From: Salvelinus alpinus
Taxonomy: Eukaryota > Chordata > Actinopteri > Salmoniformes > Salmonidae
Assembly: GCF_045679555.1 (NCBI RefSeq)
Contig: NC_092099.1
Location: 14,336,076 to 14,400,075 of the forward strand
Length of the DNA: 64,000 nt
Direction: 5' to 3'
Part shown: positions 12,101 through 23,017 of the stretch, in pieces
How the letters are laid out: each line of letters starts with the position of its first letter
Position numbering within the stretch: the stretch's first letter is position 1
Program-made: the position numbers and the translations under genes
The notes under the pieces: generated by a model
Databases searched by the model: none
Told to the model about the DNA's origin: nothing
Seen by the model: the letters and a program-made list of their open reading frames with translations, nothing else

Positions 12101-15100
12101 ACCAGTAGTCCATTTAGCACCTGGATGTCAGGCCGGGTCGGGTATGTGAACTTGCAGTTGATGAATTCTAACTCCCCTTTGAAATCATCCTGGAAAGAGG
12201 GCATGGCATTATTACACACCAACATGTTTGATGTCAATGTGAATAATGATCCTTTTCCACTTGTACTGAAAATGTCTGATTGAATAAACAATCATGTTTT
12301 TCTCACCCATTTCTCCCCGTCTATCTGACTCATGCTGATTTTGGGGACTCGGTCCAACAGTTTAAAGAACTGGGCAGCTGCAATCTTGGCTTTGGCATAA
12401 TCTGGGGTGAATGAGGAAGCTTTTCCCAGTGCCGTCCCACTGATCACAATGGCAGAGATCACTCTGGGGATATGCACAACACATTGGCATTTGTTTGATA
12501 ATACAGTAAGCTTTTAGGACAGAAATACAGCTTAAATGGGTATGTTTTTGAAAATGTACAGTAAACATGATGATGACCTATATGCAGTATTGTTATTCAC
12601 AGGTTTTCTGTATGTCACTGTAAATACTAAATGCACAACATTCAGCAAAAGAAACAAATGTACCTGAAGACCACCAGGTAATGTAATCTTTCAGAGCTGA
12701 CCAGATAGCCTCCGTATCTAAAGGAGGCGGCGTACGCCATAAAGATAACACACTGAGCAAAGGCAAAACAGATGCCGTAGATGTTTGCCTTCTTCTTGGC
12801 AGACTTATACGGAGCCTCCAGCTGCTGTTCATATGTATCCACAAATGTGCTCTCCTTGCACAGCCCTGCGATGGTCCTGATGTTGGCTAGAGCCTCGCTG
12901 GACACCTGTGCGAGAGAAGGCAGATTGTCAAGTCTCTAAATTGAAATTTAAGTGAATAACACTCTCTGGACCAGTGCCTCGTACGAGGTCCTTTCATTTG
13001 ACAGAAATGTTCTAACAACCCTTTTAGGGACCATTATTGAATTATCTTCAAATCAAACCAAATGCGCCAAATACAACAGGTGTAGTAGACCTTACAGTGA
13101 AATGCTTACTTACAAGCCCTTAACCAACAATGCAGTTTTAAGAAAAATAAGTGTTAAGTAAAAAATAGACAGGTAAAACATTTAAATAAAAGTAACAAAT
13201 AATTAAAGAGCAGCATTAAAAGAACAATAACGAGGCTATATACAAGGGGTACCGGTACAGAGTCAATGTCCGGGGGCACCGGTTAGTCGACGTAATTCAG
13301 GTAATATGTACATGTAGGTAGAGTTAAAGTGACTATTCATAGATAATAAACAGCGAGTAGCAGCAGCGTAAAAGCGGGGGTGGGCAATGCGAATAGTCTG
13401 GGTAGCTATTTGATTAGCTGTTCAGGAGTTTTATGGTTTGGGGGTAGAAGCTGTTAAGAATCCTTTTGGACCTAGACTTAGCGCTCCGGTACCGCTTGCT
13501 GTGCGGTAGCAGAGAGAACAGTCTATGGCTAGGGCGGCTGAATTCTGACAATTTTTAGGGCCTTCCTGTGACACCACCTGGTATAGAGGTCCTGGATGGC
13601 AGGAAGCTTGGCCCCAGTGATGTACTGGGCCGTACTCGCACTACCCTTGCGGTCGGAGGCCGAGCAGATGCCATACCAGGCAGTGATGCAACCAGTCAGG
13701 ATGCTCTCGATGGTGCAGCTGTAGAACCTTTTGAGGATCTGAGGACCCATGCCAAATACTTTCAGTTTCCTGAGGGGGAATAGGCTTTGTCGTGCCCTCT
13801 TCACGACTGTCTTGGTGTGTTTGGACCATGATCATTTGTTGGTGATGTGGACACCAAGGAACTTGAAGCGCTCAACCTGCTCCACTACTGCCCCATCAAT
13901 GAGAATGGGTGCATGCTCGGTCCTCTTTTTCCTGTAGTCCACAATCATCTCCTTTCTCTTGATCACGTTGAAGGAGAGGTTGTTGTCCTGGCACCACACG
14001 GCCAGCTCTCTGACCTCCTCCCTATAGGCTGTCTCATCATTGTCGTGATCAAGCCTACCACTGTTGTGTCATCTGCAAACTTAATGATGGTATTGGAGTC
14101 GTCCCTAGCCATGCAGTCATGATTGAACAGGGAGTAGAGGAGGGGACTGAGAACGCACCCCTGAAGGGCCCCCGTTTTGAGGATCAGCGCGGCGGATGTG
14201 TTGTTACCTACCCTTACCACCTGGGAGCGGCCCATCAGAAATCCAGGATTCAGTTGCAGAGGGAGGTGTTTAGTCCCAGGGTCCTTAGCTTAGTGATGAG
14301 CTCTGAGGGCACTATGATGTTGAACGATGAGCTATAGTCAATGAATAGCATTCTCACGTAGGTGTTCCTTTTGTCCAGGTGAAAAAGGGCAGTGTGGACT
14401 GCAATAGAGATTGCATCATCTGTAGATCTGTTTGGGCAGTATGCAAATTGGAGTGGGTCTAGGGTTTCTGGGATAATGGTGTTGAAAAGCACTTCATGGA
14501 TACAGACGTGAGTGCTACGGGTCGCTAGTCATTTAGGCAGGTTACCTTGGTGTTCTTGGGCACAGGGACTATGGTGGTCTGCTTGAAACATGTTGGTATT
14601 ACAGACTCAGTCAGGGACAGATTGAAAATGTCATTGAAGACACTTGCCAGTACACATCCTGGTAATCCATCTGGCCCTGCGGCCTTGTGAATATTGACCT
14701 GTTTAAAGGTCTTACTCACATCGGCTACGGAGAGCGTGATCACACAGTTGTCCGGAACAGCTGATGCTCTCATGCATGTTTCAGTGTTGTAATGTAATGT
14801 AATGTAAATGTTTCAGTGTTACTTGCCTTGAAGCGAGCATATAATTAATTTAGCTTGTCTGGTAGGCTTGTGTCACTGGGCAGCTCGCGGTTGTGCTTCT
14901 CTTTGTAGTCTGTAATAGTTTGCAAGCCCTGCCACATCCGACGAGCGTCGAGCCGGTGTAGTATAATTCAATCTTAGTCCTGTATTGACGCTTTGCCTAT
15001 TTGATGGTTCGTCACAGGGCATAGCGGGATTTCTTATAAGCTTCCCGAGTGGCGCAGCGGTCTAAGGCACTTTATCTCAGTGCTTGAGGCGTCACTACAG

Positions 15101-18100
15101 ACACCCTGGTTCGAATCCAGTCTGTATCACAACCGGACATGATTGGGAGTCCCATATGCCAGCGCACAATTGGCCCAGTGTTGTCCGGGTTTGGCCGGTG
15201 TAGACCGTCATTGTAAATAAGAATTTATTCTTAACTCACTTGCCTGGTTAAATATTTTTTATTTTTTATTCAGTCCCACTTTTTGAAAGCGGCAGCTCTA
15301 CGCTTTAGCTCAGTGCGTATGTTGCCTGTAATCCATGGCTTCTGGTTGGGGTATGTACATACTGTCACGCCCTGATCTGTTTCACCTGTCCTTGTGATTG
15401 TCTCCACCCCCTCCAGGTGTCGCTTATTTTCCCCAATGTATTTATCCCTGTGATTCCTGTCTCTCTGTTCCAGTTCGTCTTGTATTTTTGTCAAGTCAAC
15501 CAGCGTGTTTTTCCCATTCTCCTTTTGCTATTCTCTTTTTGATAGTCTTCCCGGTTTTGACCCCTGCCTGACTCTGGACTACTTTCCTGTTTGCCTGATC
15601 ATCCTGCCTGCCCTCTGACCTTGATTCTGCCAGCCCTTCGGTACCCTTGAACTCTGAACTGGTTTTGACCCTTTTTCCTGTCCTCGACATTCTCTTCCAT
15701 TACCCTATTGGATTATTAAATATTGTAAGACTCCAACCGTCTGTGTCTGGGTCTCGCCTTGTGTCATGATACATACAGTCACTGTGGGGACGGTGTCGTT
15801 GATGCACTTATTGATGAAGCCAGTGACTGATGGTGTGTACTCCTCAATGCCATCGGAAAAATCCCGGAACATATTCCAGTCCTGTAGCTTAGCATCTGCT
15901 TCATCTGACCACTTTTTTATTGACCGAGTCACTGGTGCTTCCTGCTTTAGTTTTTGCATGTAAACAGGAATTAGGAGGATAGAATTATGGTCAGATTTGC
16001 CAAATGGAGGGCGAGGGAGAGCTTTGTTCGCGTCTCTGTGTGTGGAGTAAAGGTGGTCTAGAGTTTTTTTTTCCTCCTCTGGTTGCACATTTAAAATACT
16101 GGTGGAAATGAGGTAAAATGGATTTTAGTTTCCCTGCATTAAAGTCCCCGGCCACTAGGAGCGTCGCCTCTTGATGAGCGTTTTCCTGTTTGCTTATGGC
16201 CGTATACAGCTCATTGAGTGCAGTTTTAGTGCCAGCATCGGTTTGTGGTGTTACCGATAATAGGGTGTTTAACTCACCTGTCCTGCTGCTTCCATTGCCT
16301 TCTTATCCTCGTTTGCGAAACCTGTCAGCATTTTGGCTTGGAAGACCCCAGACAAGCCAATAAGTGGTATAAAGCAAACCACTACCAAGCTTAACTTCCA
16401 GCTAAAGGAGAACGCAATGATGAAAGACGCTCCGATGTTGGTCAAGGAGTTCACAATCATCCCAATCTGCGATCCAGTTGCCTGCAGTGAAAATACTATT
16501 AATTCTCCAAGCTCATTTCATAAACAGAAATATATACAGTGAGGCACAAGGAAATGTTTCAAAACTACCCCTTTGGATCATCTCATAATTTGTTAGAAAT
16601 GGTTCTAATGGGTTCCACGGTATGTGTCCCTGACACTCACCCCCTGGACCATGGAGGCGTCAGTGGCCAGCCTGGTGGTGAGAGCTCCAGGGCTGTTCCT
16701 GGGGTCATCAAACCAGCCTACCTCCTGTTTCAACATGGCCTGGAAGCCCACCTTCCTTAGCCTGCGGGTCAGGAGCTCCCCAGACTTCCCAAATGCATAG
16801 CCCTTAAACAGAACAACAGTGTTTACACACATTACTAGGGCCTATTGTCTGAATCACATGAGGCTGCTGAGGGGAGAATGGCTCATAAGAATGGCCGGAA
16901 CAGCGCAAATGGAATGGCATCAAACATCTGGAAACCATGTATTTGACACCATTCCACTCATACCGCTCCAGTCATTACCACAAGCCCGTTCTCCCCAATT
17001 AAGGTACCACCAACCTCCTGTGGTCTGAATGTTAGCATCTTACTATGGAATGTAACAGCTTGATGTGCAGTACAATATAGCTACCTGTAAGAACTGAGAG
17101 AAGAAACTTGTCACCGCCACAGCACAGAACAGGATACATATTCCATTGATCTGCGCTCTCTGTTCATCCAAGTCACGTATAGAGAACGTCTGCAAATCAA
17201 AACAACAATATGGATGGAATGAAATACATTTAATGGAACAGCAACACCTATAAGTATCACTACCAGCCCAACTAATATGTACATAATCCATAGCCTCTCA
17301 CCCCAAGGATCTGGCTGAATAAGATAGCATAGATTGGATTGACGGAGCCATTGATGGCAGCTCCTATAGATCCCAATAGCATGTAGGGCCACTCTGACTT
17401 GTTGTACTTCAGGATTCGAGCCACTGGTGCTGGCTCCACACGTTCCTCTGCTTCCTCCTTGGAATGCTGTGGGAATATACTGTATGAGGGACACTCATTT
17501 CTCTCAGAAATTAGGAGGGAAAATTGAATAAAGTACACTAATACAAAACTGATAATACAAGGCTGCTTATAGAATGACCTCAATACCTTTGACCTTTGAG
17601 GTTCCATCTCGTTTTCCATTATGGCAAGGAATTTGTCTGATTTAATTCTGATACTGCCAGTTATGGCATCAGGGATGAGTTCGTTTGACAGCTGGGTGTG
17701 AGATCGCAGGCGAAGAGATTGCCTTTAGGAGAAAGAGTGAATTACAAAGGCTTTACAAATTAGCTTCACTGAATCATTGTTAATCATAAGCAGTGTCACA
17801 AGCCTGTTCTGACATGACAATTAGGTTCACCTCAACCCAGATTCATAGCTTCCTCGACTGAAACGCTGAAGGATTTCTTCCTCAATGGTTTCATTGTCTG
17901 GACCTAAAATTGAAAATGAACATGTTATTTTCATCCATACAGATAGACTCTATCAAAAGTGAACAATGAATCATTATGAATTGCTCTTTATGTCAGACCT
18001 ACCTTTGTTTGTTTTGTCACTGGGCATGTCATTTCCTTGGTTCTGAAGGGTAACGAGAGTAAAGTAGACCCCCTTCTTTTCTAGAAGATCATTGTGTGTA

Positions 18101-21100
18101 CCGCTTTCCACTGCCCTTCCGTGCTCAAACCCAATAATGACATCAGCATTGCGGATAGTGGAGAGGCGGTGGGCGATGCTAATGGTTGTCCTGCCCATCC
18201 GAGCCTTCAATCACAGACATGATCCGTTTTGTAGTTGAGGTAAACATTACAACATGGGTAGACCATGATTTAAAACTGGAACAAATATTCAAAGCACTGA
18301 CTTTGTGGTGATATAATGATTGATCGATTTTGTCTTGGAGTCACACACCTTGTCAAGAGCCTCTTGTACAATGGCCTCACTCTCGTTGTCCAGAGCCGAG
18401 GTAGCCATGTCCAGCAACAGGATCCTGGGGTTGCGGATCAGAGCTCGTGCAATAGCGATCCTCTGCTTCTGTCCTCCACTCATCTGACCACCACCCTCAC
18501 CCACCAGCGTATCAAACCTCTGTATAACCACAGACAAACGTTTTCTCATTTTGACATTTCAATGTGTTTCTTGTATGAGATAGTATCAGAGTAATACATT
18601 GTATTTATTTGCTAAAGGTGTGCCTGTGGTACCTGTGGGAGGTCCATGATAAAGTTATAGGCGTTAGCCTCCTTGGTGGCCTGGATGATGTCGTCCATGG
18701 TGACCCCAGGTCGCCCGTAGCGGATGTTGTCAGCGATAGTCGTGGCGAACAGCACCGGCTCTTGCTCTACTATACCAATCAGAGAGCGAAGCCACTGGAT
18801 GTTCAGGCTGCGGATGTCATGGCCATCCAAAGTCAACTATAAATGAGAAGCATTATGTGCATCAAACACAATAACATCTTGTACTGGGCTTTAGTCATAC
18901 GTTTTGTGTCCCAACCATATTGCCGTAATAATGTGATAGTAAACATAGGTGTATCTTCTGAGCCTTATTACCATTCCTTCCTTGGGGTTGTAGAATCTCT
19001 GAAAGAGTTGAACTGTGGTGCTCTTCCCTGATCCGCTTGGCCCAACAAAAGCTGTGGTTTCTCCTGCTCTGATCAGCATGCTCAAAGAATCTAAAATCTA
19101 AGTAAACAGATGGTGGTTGTACATTGAGATATCTTTTGGGGATGATTTGAAGTTAAAGAAAGTGAGCGAAGAGGGTTTACCTTCACATCTGGCCTAGAGG
19201 GGTAGTTAAATGTGACATTGTGGAATTCAATGTCACCCGTGACTTTGTCTAGTTTGTGGCCCTTCTCTGAGAAACAATCGATTTCTGGCTCCTGAAAGTG
19301 AACAGATTTATAAAATACTTTATAACTGAAACGTAATTGTTCTTAGTTCATATATTTTCTAAAATTCTGGCCTTACCCGGTCAATGGTATCGAAGATGGT
19401 CTTGGCTGCAGCTCGACCTGAGGCGAAGGCTTCCAGGCATGGTGAGGCCTGACCCAGGTTCATAGCTGCCATGAGAACTCCAAAGAATACCTGGAGACAA
19501 AAATACAAAGACATCCGTACATTTTCACCACTCCTATTATTACGTATTGGAAACATATTTATTATTTGATCATGTGAGTTGCCATACCTGGATAAGAGTA
19601 CCAGGGGATAGCTCTTTGGTTTCGATGACCAGTTTTGAGCCATACCAGAATGCCAAAGCATAGCAGAGGAAGATGATACACCACAGGTATCCTTGAAACA
19701 CTCCAATGATCGTCCCCTTTTTCACACCCCAGTTCTGAGCCTCAATAAGGTTTTTGTCATACCTGTTCAAATGTGAAATGCATATTTATAACACATTTTC
19801 AAGTGCCAAGACATTGAAGTCAGCAGGGAAGGGAAGGTTAATTTGAGCAGTGTCTCACAGCAAGAAAATAATCCTGCAGCAACAGGAAATGTGAATTATT
19901 GTGTGCATTATAATTAATGGACATTTTTGTTGGGGTTGTTTTAAAGTGGAATTGACTTTTTGAAACCTTCAATACACTACAAGTTTGCATTTCCTGCTGT
20001 GCAGCATATTCTCGGCAACAGGGTGATCAAATTAAGATCCTACAGTATTTCAAGTTACCTTTCAACCTCCTTGTCCTCCCCTCCAAAGGCTGCCACTGTT
20101 CTGATGGATGACAGTACCTCATCAGCTACTGACCCTGCCTTGGCATAAGCCTGGAGCTCCCGACCTGTCAGTCTGGCAACAGCCTGAGGAGTGAACGAGT
20201 GGAGATGACAGACTGGTTTGTCTGGTTTATCTAGTCTAGTACATTTCACACATCTACTAAGGTGGTGTGAGACCTCACTAACAGACTAAGAGGCTGTTAC
20301 AATAGAATGAGTGACCATCATCAAATAAAGTGATTTAATACATTGACTTCAACCCATCTCACCATGGCCATTAGTCCAGCAGCAAGTCCTATTAGTGGGC
20401 TTACTGCGATGACCACCATGGTCAACTTCCATCCTCCGATGAACCCCACCATGAAGCCGAAGATGAAAGTGGAGATCCTCTCAATGAAGATAGACACCTG
20501 GTCAGCTATCGCATTGTTGATCTTGTTGATGTCGCTGAGGTGAGAGAACAAGTTCAATCACACAATTGTTGTGGTCCGATTAGAATGTGTCAAACCCAAA
20601 ATATAAGGGTTATTTATAGAAACATCTTCCAAACATGCCCTCAATCATTCACACATCCCTGTAGAAAATAATTCATGGGTTTCGGTCTTACTCTGATATC
20701 CTGGTGTTTAATTCTCCAACTGAATTGCAGTCAAACCAGCCAATCTCCATTCGCATCACCTTCCTAAAGTAAGTCTTCCTGATTCTCTGGATCTGTCTGG
20801 CAGCAGCAGACACCCAGAGGGCAATCTACACAGAGCAGGATTGAATGCTTGTTTAGAAGAACCGGTTATAGATTAAGAAGGTTAAGAAGGATGCAAGACT
20901 CAATGGAAAGAAAGCCCTTTGAGCAGGAAGTTTAACCCACTTACTTGGAAATAACTAACAATCAAGACTCCTATTCCAATACCAACATAGTAATATGCAA
21001 ACATGGTCATCTGTGCTTCGATATCCACCCTGTAAAAAAAATGGATGCTTAGCTATACTGTATATATTTTTGTAAACATTTTGGGATCCATAACCCATTC

Positions 21101-23017
21101 CATTCTAATCAGGACCTTCAGCATCAGCATGGACAGTAATGTGAGTAGATCGACATAGAAAACCATGGCGCAGGAGTAAAATATAGTCCACAATAGAAAA
21201 GTGTCAACTCACCCACAGAAGACCGTTGTGTTCTCTGCTATTTCAAATATGGAGCCATTGATCCAGGTGATGGTGTGGTTAATGCAGGTTTTGTTGGGGT
21301 CTGCCAGTTCTTGGACCTCTAGCTCGTATGCCACAAAGGTGTTCGTCATCATGCCATACACCAAGAGCATGAGAGGGGAGGCTGCCCCGTGGACTAGTGC
21401 ACATAAGCCCCCCACTACCATCATCAGTGTGTCCTTCCACGTTGCAAATCGAAACTGGATCAAATAGATAGGTTACATCATTTTCTTCCAATAAAAGGAA
21501 ATATAATATTGTGCAATCATAGCAAAAACAGTCATTATTAATCACAATTCATAATAATTCATAATATCTTAAGGATAAAAAATAAATACCAGTTGAAAGA
21601 ATCCAACATCCAAGAGCTTTTCTTTTTTCTTTCCATCTCTGCAATAGAAACAATAAAATGGGAAGAGCTGTTGTATGGTGATGATCAAAGTTGATCTGAT
21701 ACTTTCATGATGATAGAAGTGTATAGCGGTATGATAGATATTATGCTAAGAAGAGCCAAGTTACAATTGGAAGAGTTTTGTGAAAAGTACCCGTATAGGA
21801 AAAAAGTGTTGAAGAAAATAAATAAGATATAGTCAGATTTCATTTGTGAGGTTCATTCAACTGTGAATGAGGGCAATAATGCAATGAATGGAATGTAGTT
21901 TACTTGAGTATGAATCAAATGTTGTTATTTGAAAAGTAAAGAAGAAGAAAAAAGAAGCTACTGTTATTTCAATTCCAATCAAAAACAGACACTTACCCTT
22001 TTTCATTCTCTGTTCAAAAAGAAAGGTCAAAGTTCAATTGAAACTTGAAGAAGAGATCTACAATATGATTTCAATTCTTACTGGGGCATAATCATGTTAA
22101 CGTTATGGTATTTGTGGTATAACAGGAAGAAATGGGACACTTACCTTCTTCTTCTCTGTCTGGTTTTGTATGGCAATATTCTTTGTCAGTGTCCTCCTGT
22201 AGAGAAGTGACCTTTTTCAAGTAAATAGGATCCTTCATTTTTGTAGCTTTAACTCTGACAGGCACGTCCTCGCTGAGTCTAATGGGAGAGAAGGGTCATT
22301 TTAGCTCAGTCTTCTTCACAAACATCCGCAAAAATACATTCACAGTCTGGAGTGAACTGTCTGTACTGCCATCCAAATGTAACTTCTATGGTAACACATT
22401 TTGTGGGATAAAATCTCTAACAAAACAATCTTAACATCTCTGGAATTCAATGTTGTGTTATCTATTTGCCATGACTATAGACGGAATCAGGACTTTTGGA
22501 CTATGAAGGACTTGATGACAAGTAGTTGTATCCTTGACAACACCATTAGAGCCATATAATAAGTCCTCTATTACATAATATGGACAAAACATTTGATAAT
22601 TGAAAGTCATAATATTGAATAGAAAAACCATAGAATAAATAGGATCTCTGTAAGATTCTTTTTTTTTTAAAGGAGCTACCCTGACAAATTCTGAAATGTT
22701 TTTTTTTTAAAGATATAAATATGTAAATTACAGTACATGGATGGAAAAACACAGAAAAGATCAGTTTAGAGAGTTACTAACAAGTTCAACACATGTATGA
22801 CTCATTTCTTATCAGAATAAAGAGCATTATTACCATAATACACAAGATATGTAGATATGGAAATATCCAATATGTCTACCATGAAGATCCACTTCAGCTA
22901 CGCAGAAGAATAATTTCTCATATATGCTTTCCTCCCTATCTTACTATAGAATGAAGAGCAAACTGTAGCGTACCTGTTTTGTCTTCCTGTCAAGGACTCC
23001 TCTGATATCCTAGCCAT
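3108..23017 (-). CDS. abcb11: abcb11, bile salt export pump (ABC transporter), 28 coding exons
   Basis: ATP-driven exporter of conjugated bile salts across the hepatocyte canalicular membrane. The spliced frame gives about 1365 residues (human about 1321) in TMD1-NBD1-TMD2-NBD2 order. Exons, 5' to 3' on the minus strand: 23017-22974, 22278-22145, 22009-21997, 21638-21590, 21454-21213, 21029-20945, 20825-20692, 20534-20363, 20183-20059, 19762-19588, 19490-19377, 19291-19181, 19097-18972, 18836-18633, 18519-18349, 18204-18003, 17903-17831, 17722-17587, 17466-17302, 17189-17085, 16802-16641, 16481-16278, 12905-12664, 12463-12307, 12189-11992, 11275-11069, 10861-10715, 3308-3108. All borders are GT-AG and phases agree throughout. 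The C-terminus [10 protein letters not shown] nearly matches human BSEP. Start is the only ATG fitting exon 1. No stop or frameshift is seen. Salmonids may hold more than one abcb11 paralogue; I cannot tell which this is. Confidence 0.95.
4754..5749 (+). CDS. LINE ORF1 protein with SGNH-hydrolase (esterase-like) domain
   Basis: A 331-residue open frame. The N-terminus has a CxxC pair (CIRCTHN) followed by a short heptad-like stretch ([19 protein letters not shown]). A Ser/Glu-rich linker leads into an SGNH/GDSL-type domain: VIGDSIT (nucleophile block, about 157), HVGTNDVR (about 212) and SDGLHPSW (Asp-His block, about 308). ORF1 esterase domains are known in CR1/L2-group LINEs. No stop or frameshift interrupts it. 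Confidence 0.75.
   Translation: MVRQHLQQPKLSSNFNMMSSNCIRCTHNIQENDRLTARIAVLQAQLQTQSLGKGNFSVGKGETESVPPVSTDSNVSINPPALSPQPDNFLMASGGKCCWNAQPVSLIQPTETFNRFSPLSSESESEAESSLVSTPPVTGSETPKAPTISSDKLKTLVIGDSITRSIRLKTNHPAIIHCLPGGRATDVKANLKMVLAKAKTGECREYRDIVIHVGTNDVRMKQSEVTKRNIASACKSARKMCRHRVIVSGPLPVRGSDELYSRVSQLNRWLKTVFCPSQKIEFVDNWPSFWDSPTNRTKPDLLRSDGLHPSWRGALILSTNIDRALTPLAPQ
5756..6900 (+). pseudogene. LINE ORF2 endonuclease region, broken
   Basis: AP-endonuclease-type sequence: IGLLNVRSL, then (after an in-frame TAA at 6035-6037) VIGLTETWL, then [18 protein letters not shown] and GLSDHHFI. Three lesions separate it from the reverse transcriptase: the TAA at 6035, a frame change in the A-run at about 6211-6222, and a TAA at 6898-6900. 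ORF2 cannot be made whole from this copy. Confidence 0.8.
6958..8856 (+). CDS. LINE reverse transcriptase, long open fragment
   Basis: A 632-residue frame carries the non-LTR reverse transcriptase blocks [59 protein letters not shown] and the catalytic YADD. It ends [13 protein letters not shown]. It continues the same ORF2 as the broken endonuclease upstream. The first ATG used here is internal; the family's ORF2 is longer. Confidence 0.85.
   Translation: MQYRRALTAARSSYFSNLIEENKNNPKFIFDTVAKLTKKQHSPREDGFYFSSNKFMNFFEEKIMIIRKQIMDSSLNLRIPPKLNCPESAQLCQDLGSRETLKCFSTISLDTMMKIIMASKPSSCILDPIPTKLLKELLPVLGPHMLNIINGSLSTGCVPNSLKVAVIKPLLKKPNLDPENIKNYRPISNLPFLSKILEKAVAQQLTAFLKTNNVYEMLQSGFRPHHSTETALVKVVNDLLMASDRGSASVLVLLDLSAAFDTIDHHILLERLETQIGLHGQVLAWFRSYLSERYQFVSVNGLSSDKSTVHFCVPQGSVLGPLLFSLYILPLGDVIRKHNVNFHCYADDTQLYTSMKHGEASKLPSLEACVSDIRKWMAANFLLLNSDKTEMLVLGPKKQRDLLLNLTINLNGCKVVSNKTVKDLGVTLDPDLSFDEHIKTVSRTAFFHLRNIAKIRNFLSKNEAEKLIHAFVTSRLDYCNALLSGYPDKALNKLQLVLNTAARILTRTKKFDHITPVLASLHWPPVKARADFKVLLLTYKALHGLAPTYLSELVLPYIPTRTLRSQDAGLLIVPRISKQTAGGRAFSYRSPFLWNSLPTHVRDADSVSTFKSLLKTLLQSLLKTYLFSRSYD
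9406..10248 (+). repeat. three tandem ~280-bp blocks in the LINE 3' UTR
   Basis: Units start at 9406, 9677 and 9963, each opening CTCTCTCTAATTCTCTC. Each runs through GGACC(A/G)T, CCAGTTTCA(A/G)CTGTTCTGCC and GGCTATGAAAAGCCAACTGA. Spacing is 271 and 286 bp. The related fragment at 1013-1860 has one unit only. Confidence 0.85.
11381..11750 (-). mobile_element. Tc1-like MITE, copy X3, in abcb11 intron 25
   Basis: A 370-bp element with TA on both sides (11379-11380, 11751-11752). Its inverted ends are CACTGAGTGTACAAAACATT and AATGTTTGGTATACTCAGTG. It is the most complete member of the X family here and has no coding capacity. It sits about 105 bp from exon 26. Confidence 0.75.
11773..11943 (+). 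mobile_element. short palindromic MITE (family Y), copy 1
   Basis: About 170 bp from CAGGAGGTTGGTGG to CAGCAGCCTCCACTG, with a central ATGGTATCAAACACATGG core. It is the same family as 16859-17032 in the opposite orientation. It lies in abcb11 intron 25. Confidence 0.7.
15041..15270 (+). mobile_element. HpaI-type tRNA-derived SINE
   Basis: The head CCCGAGTGGCGCAGCGGTCT contains an A-box, and GGTTCGAATCC at 15108-15118 is a B-box, so internal Pol III promoter sequences are visible. The body (GATTGGGAGTCCCATA, ATTGGCCCAGTG) and the tail TTGCCTGGTTAAATA follow the salmonid HpaI pattern. It is inserted in the LINE of abcb11 intron 22. Confidence 0.85.
15363..15771. mobile_element. solo LTR with 5-bp target duplication
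   Basis: About 409 bp opening TGTCACGCCCTGATC and closing GTCTCGCCTTGTGTCATGATA. It is flanked by CATAC on both sides (15358-15362 and 15772-15776). No internal gag/pol is present, so it is what remains after LTR-LTR recombination of a gypsy-like element inside the LINE. Confidence 0.75.
16859..17032 (-). mobile_element. short palindromic MITE (family Y), copy 2
   Basis: Inverted relative of 11773-11943: starts GAGGCTGCTGAGGGGA and ends CCACCAACCTCCTGTGG. It lies in abcb11 intron 20, between exons 20 and 21. Confidence 0.7.
18003..19291 (-). other. abcb11: abcb11 nucleotide-binding domain 1 (exons 12-16)
   Basis: Walker [10 protein letters not shown] lies near residues 485-493 (exon 13). 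The ABC signature is MSGGQ near 589-593 (exon 15). Walker B reads ILLLDM, with methionine near residue 614 where most ABC proteins have the catalytic glutamate. The H-loop IAHRLST is in exon 16. A methionine at this place is a known property of BSEP, so this is the family's degenerate ATP site and not damage. Confidence 0.92.
19377..21454 (-). other. abcb11: abcb11 first transmembrane domain (exons 5-11)
   Basis: Seven exons encode about residues 81-429. Exon 5 begins [12 protein letters not shown] and runs into the first helix and a long extracellular loop. That loop contains NKT, NHT, NGS and NTT, which are potential N-glycosylation sites. The domain ends in exon 11 with [14 protein letters not shown], leading into NBD1. 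Conserved pieces such as [14 protein letters not shown] (exon 7) and [12 protein letters not shown] (exon 9) are strongly BSEP-like. Confidence 0.9.

Larger units (their letters stand above)
3108..12189 (-). other. abcb11: abcb11 nucleotide-binding domain 2 and C-terminus (exons 25-28)
   Basis: Exon 25 carries Walker [10 protein letters not shown] (about 1157-1165). Exon 27 carries the signature LSRGQ (about 1263-1267) and a canonical Walker [13 protein letters not shown] (about 1283). Exon 28 carries the H-loop IAHRLST and ends at a TAA at 3108-3110. Human BSEP has LSRGE in the signature, so this copy differs at that position. A 7.4-kb intron full of nested transposons separates exons 27 and 28. 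Confidence 0.92.
13060..16259 (-). mobile_element. 5'-truncated non-LTR retrotransposon in abcb11 intron 22
   Basis: Minus-strand LINE reading endonuclease ([11 protein letters not shown] at the 16.2-kb end, [12 protein letters not shown]), linker ([13 protein letters not shown]), then reverse transcriptase ([43 protein letters not shown]). It ends in a 3' UTR at about 13.06-13.5 kb. It is broken by many stops and frame changes, an HpaI SINE (15041-15270) and a solo LTR (15363-15771). It belongs to the jockey/CR1/L2 group; I do not assign a subfamily. Confidence 0.8.
12307..17466 (-). other. abcb11: abcb11 second transmembrane domain (exons 19-24)
   Basis: Exons 19-24 encode about residues 771-1115. 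Landmarks are [20 protein letters not shown] at the start, [20 protein letters not shown] in exon 21 and [15 protein letters not shown] in the coupling region. The intron between exons 22 and 23 (12906-16277) is swollen by a LINE, a SINE and a solo LTR. The exons on either side are intact and in phase. Confidence 0.9.

Noticed and set aside
13529-14773. Possible host gene with a reverse-transcriptase-like protein
   Set aside because: Multiple stops and frame changes and typical LINE motifs show it is a decayed retrotransposon.
15041-15118. tRNA-like sequence with A and B boxes
   Set aside because: It is the head of an HpaI SINE, not a functional tRNA gene; the SINE body and tail follow directly.
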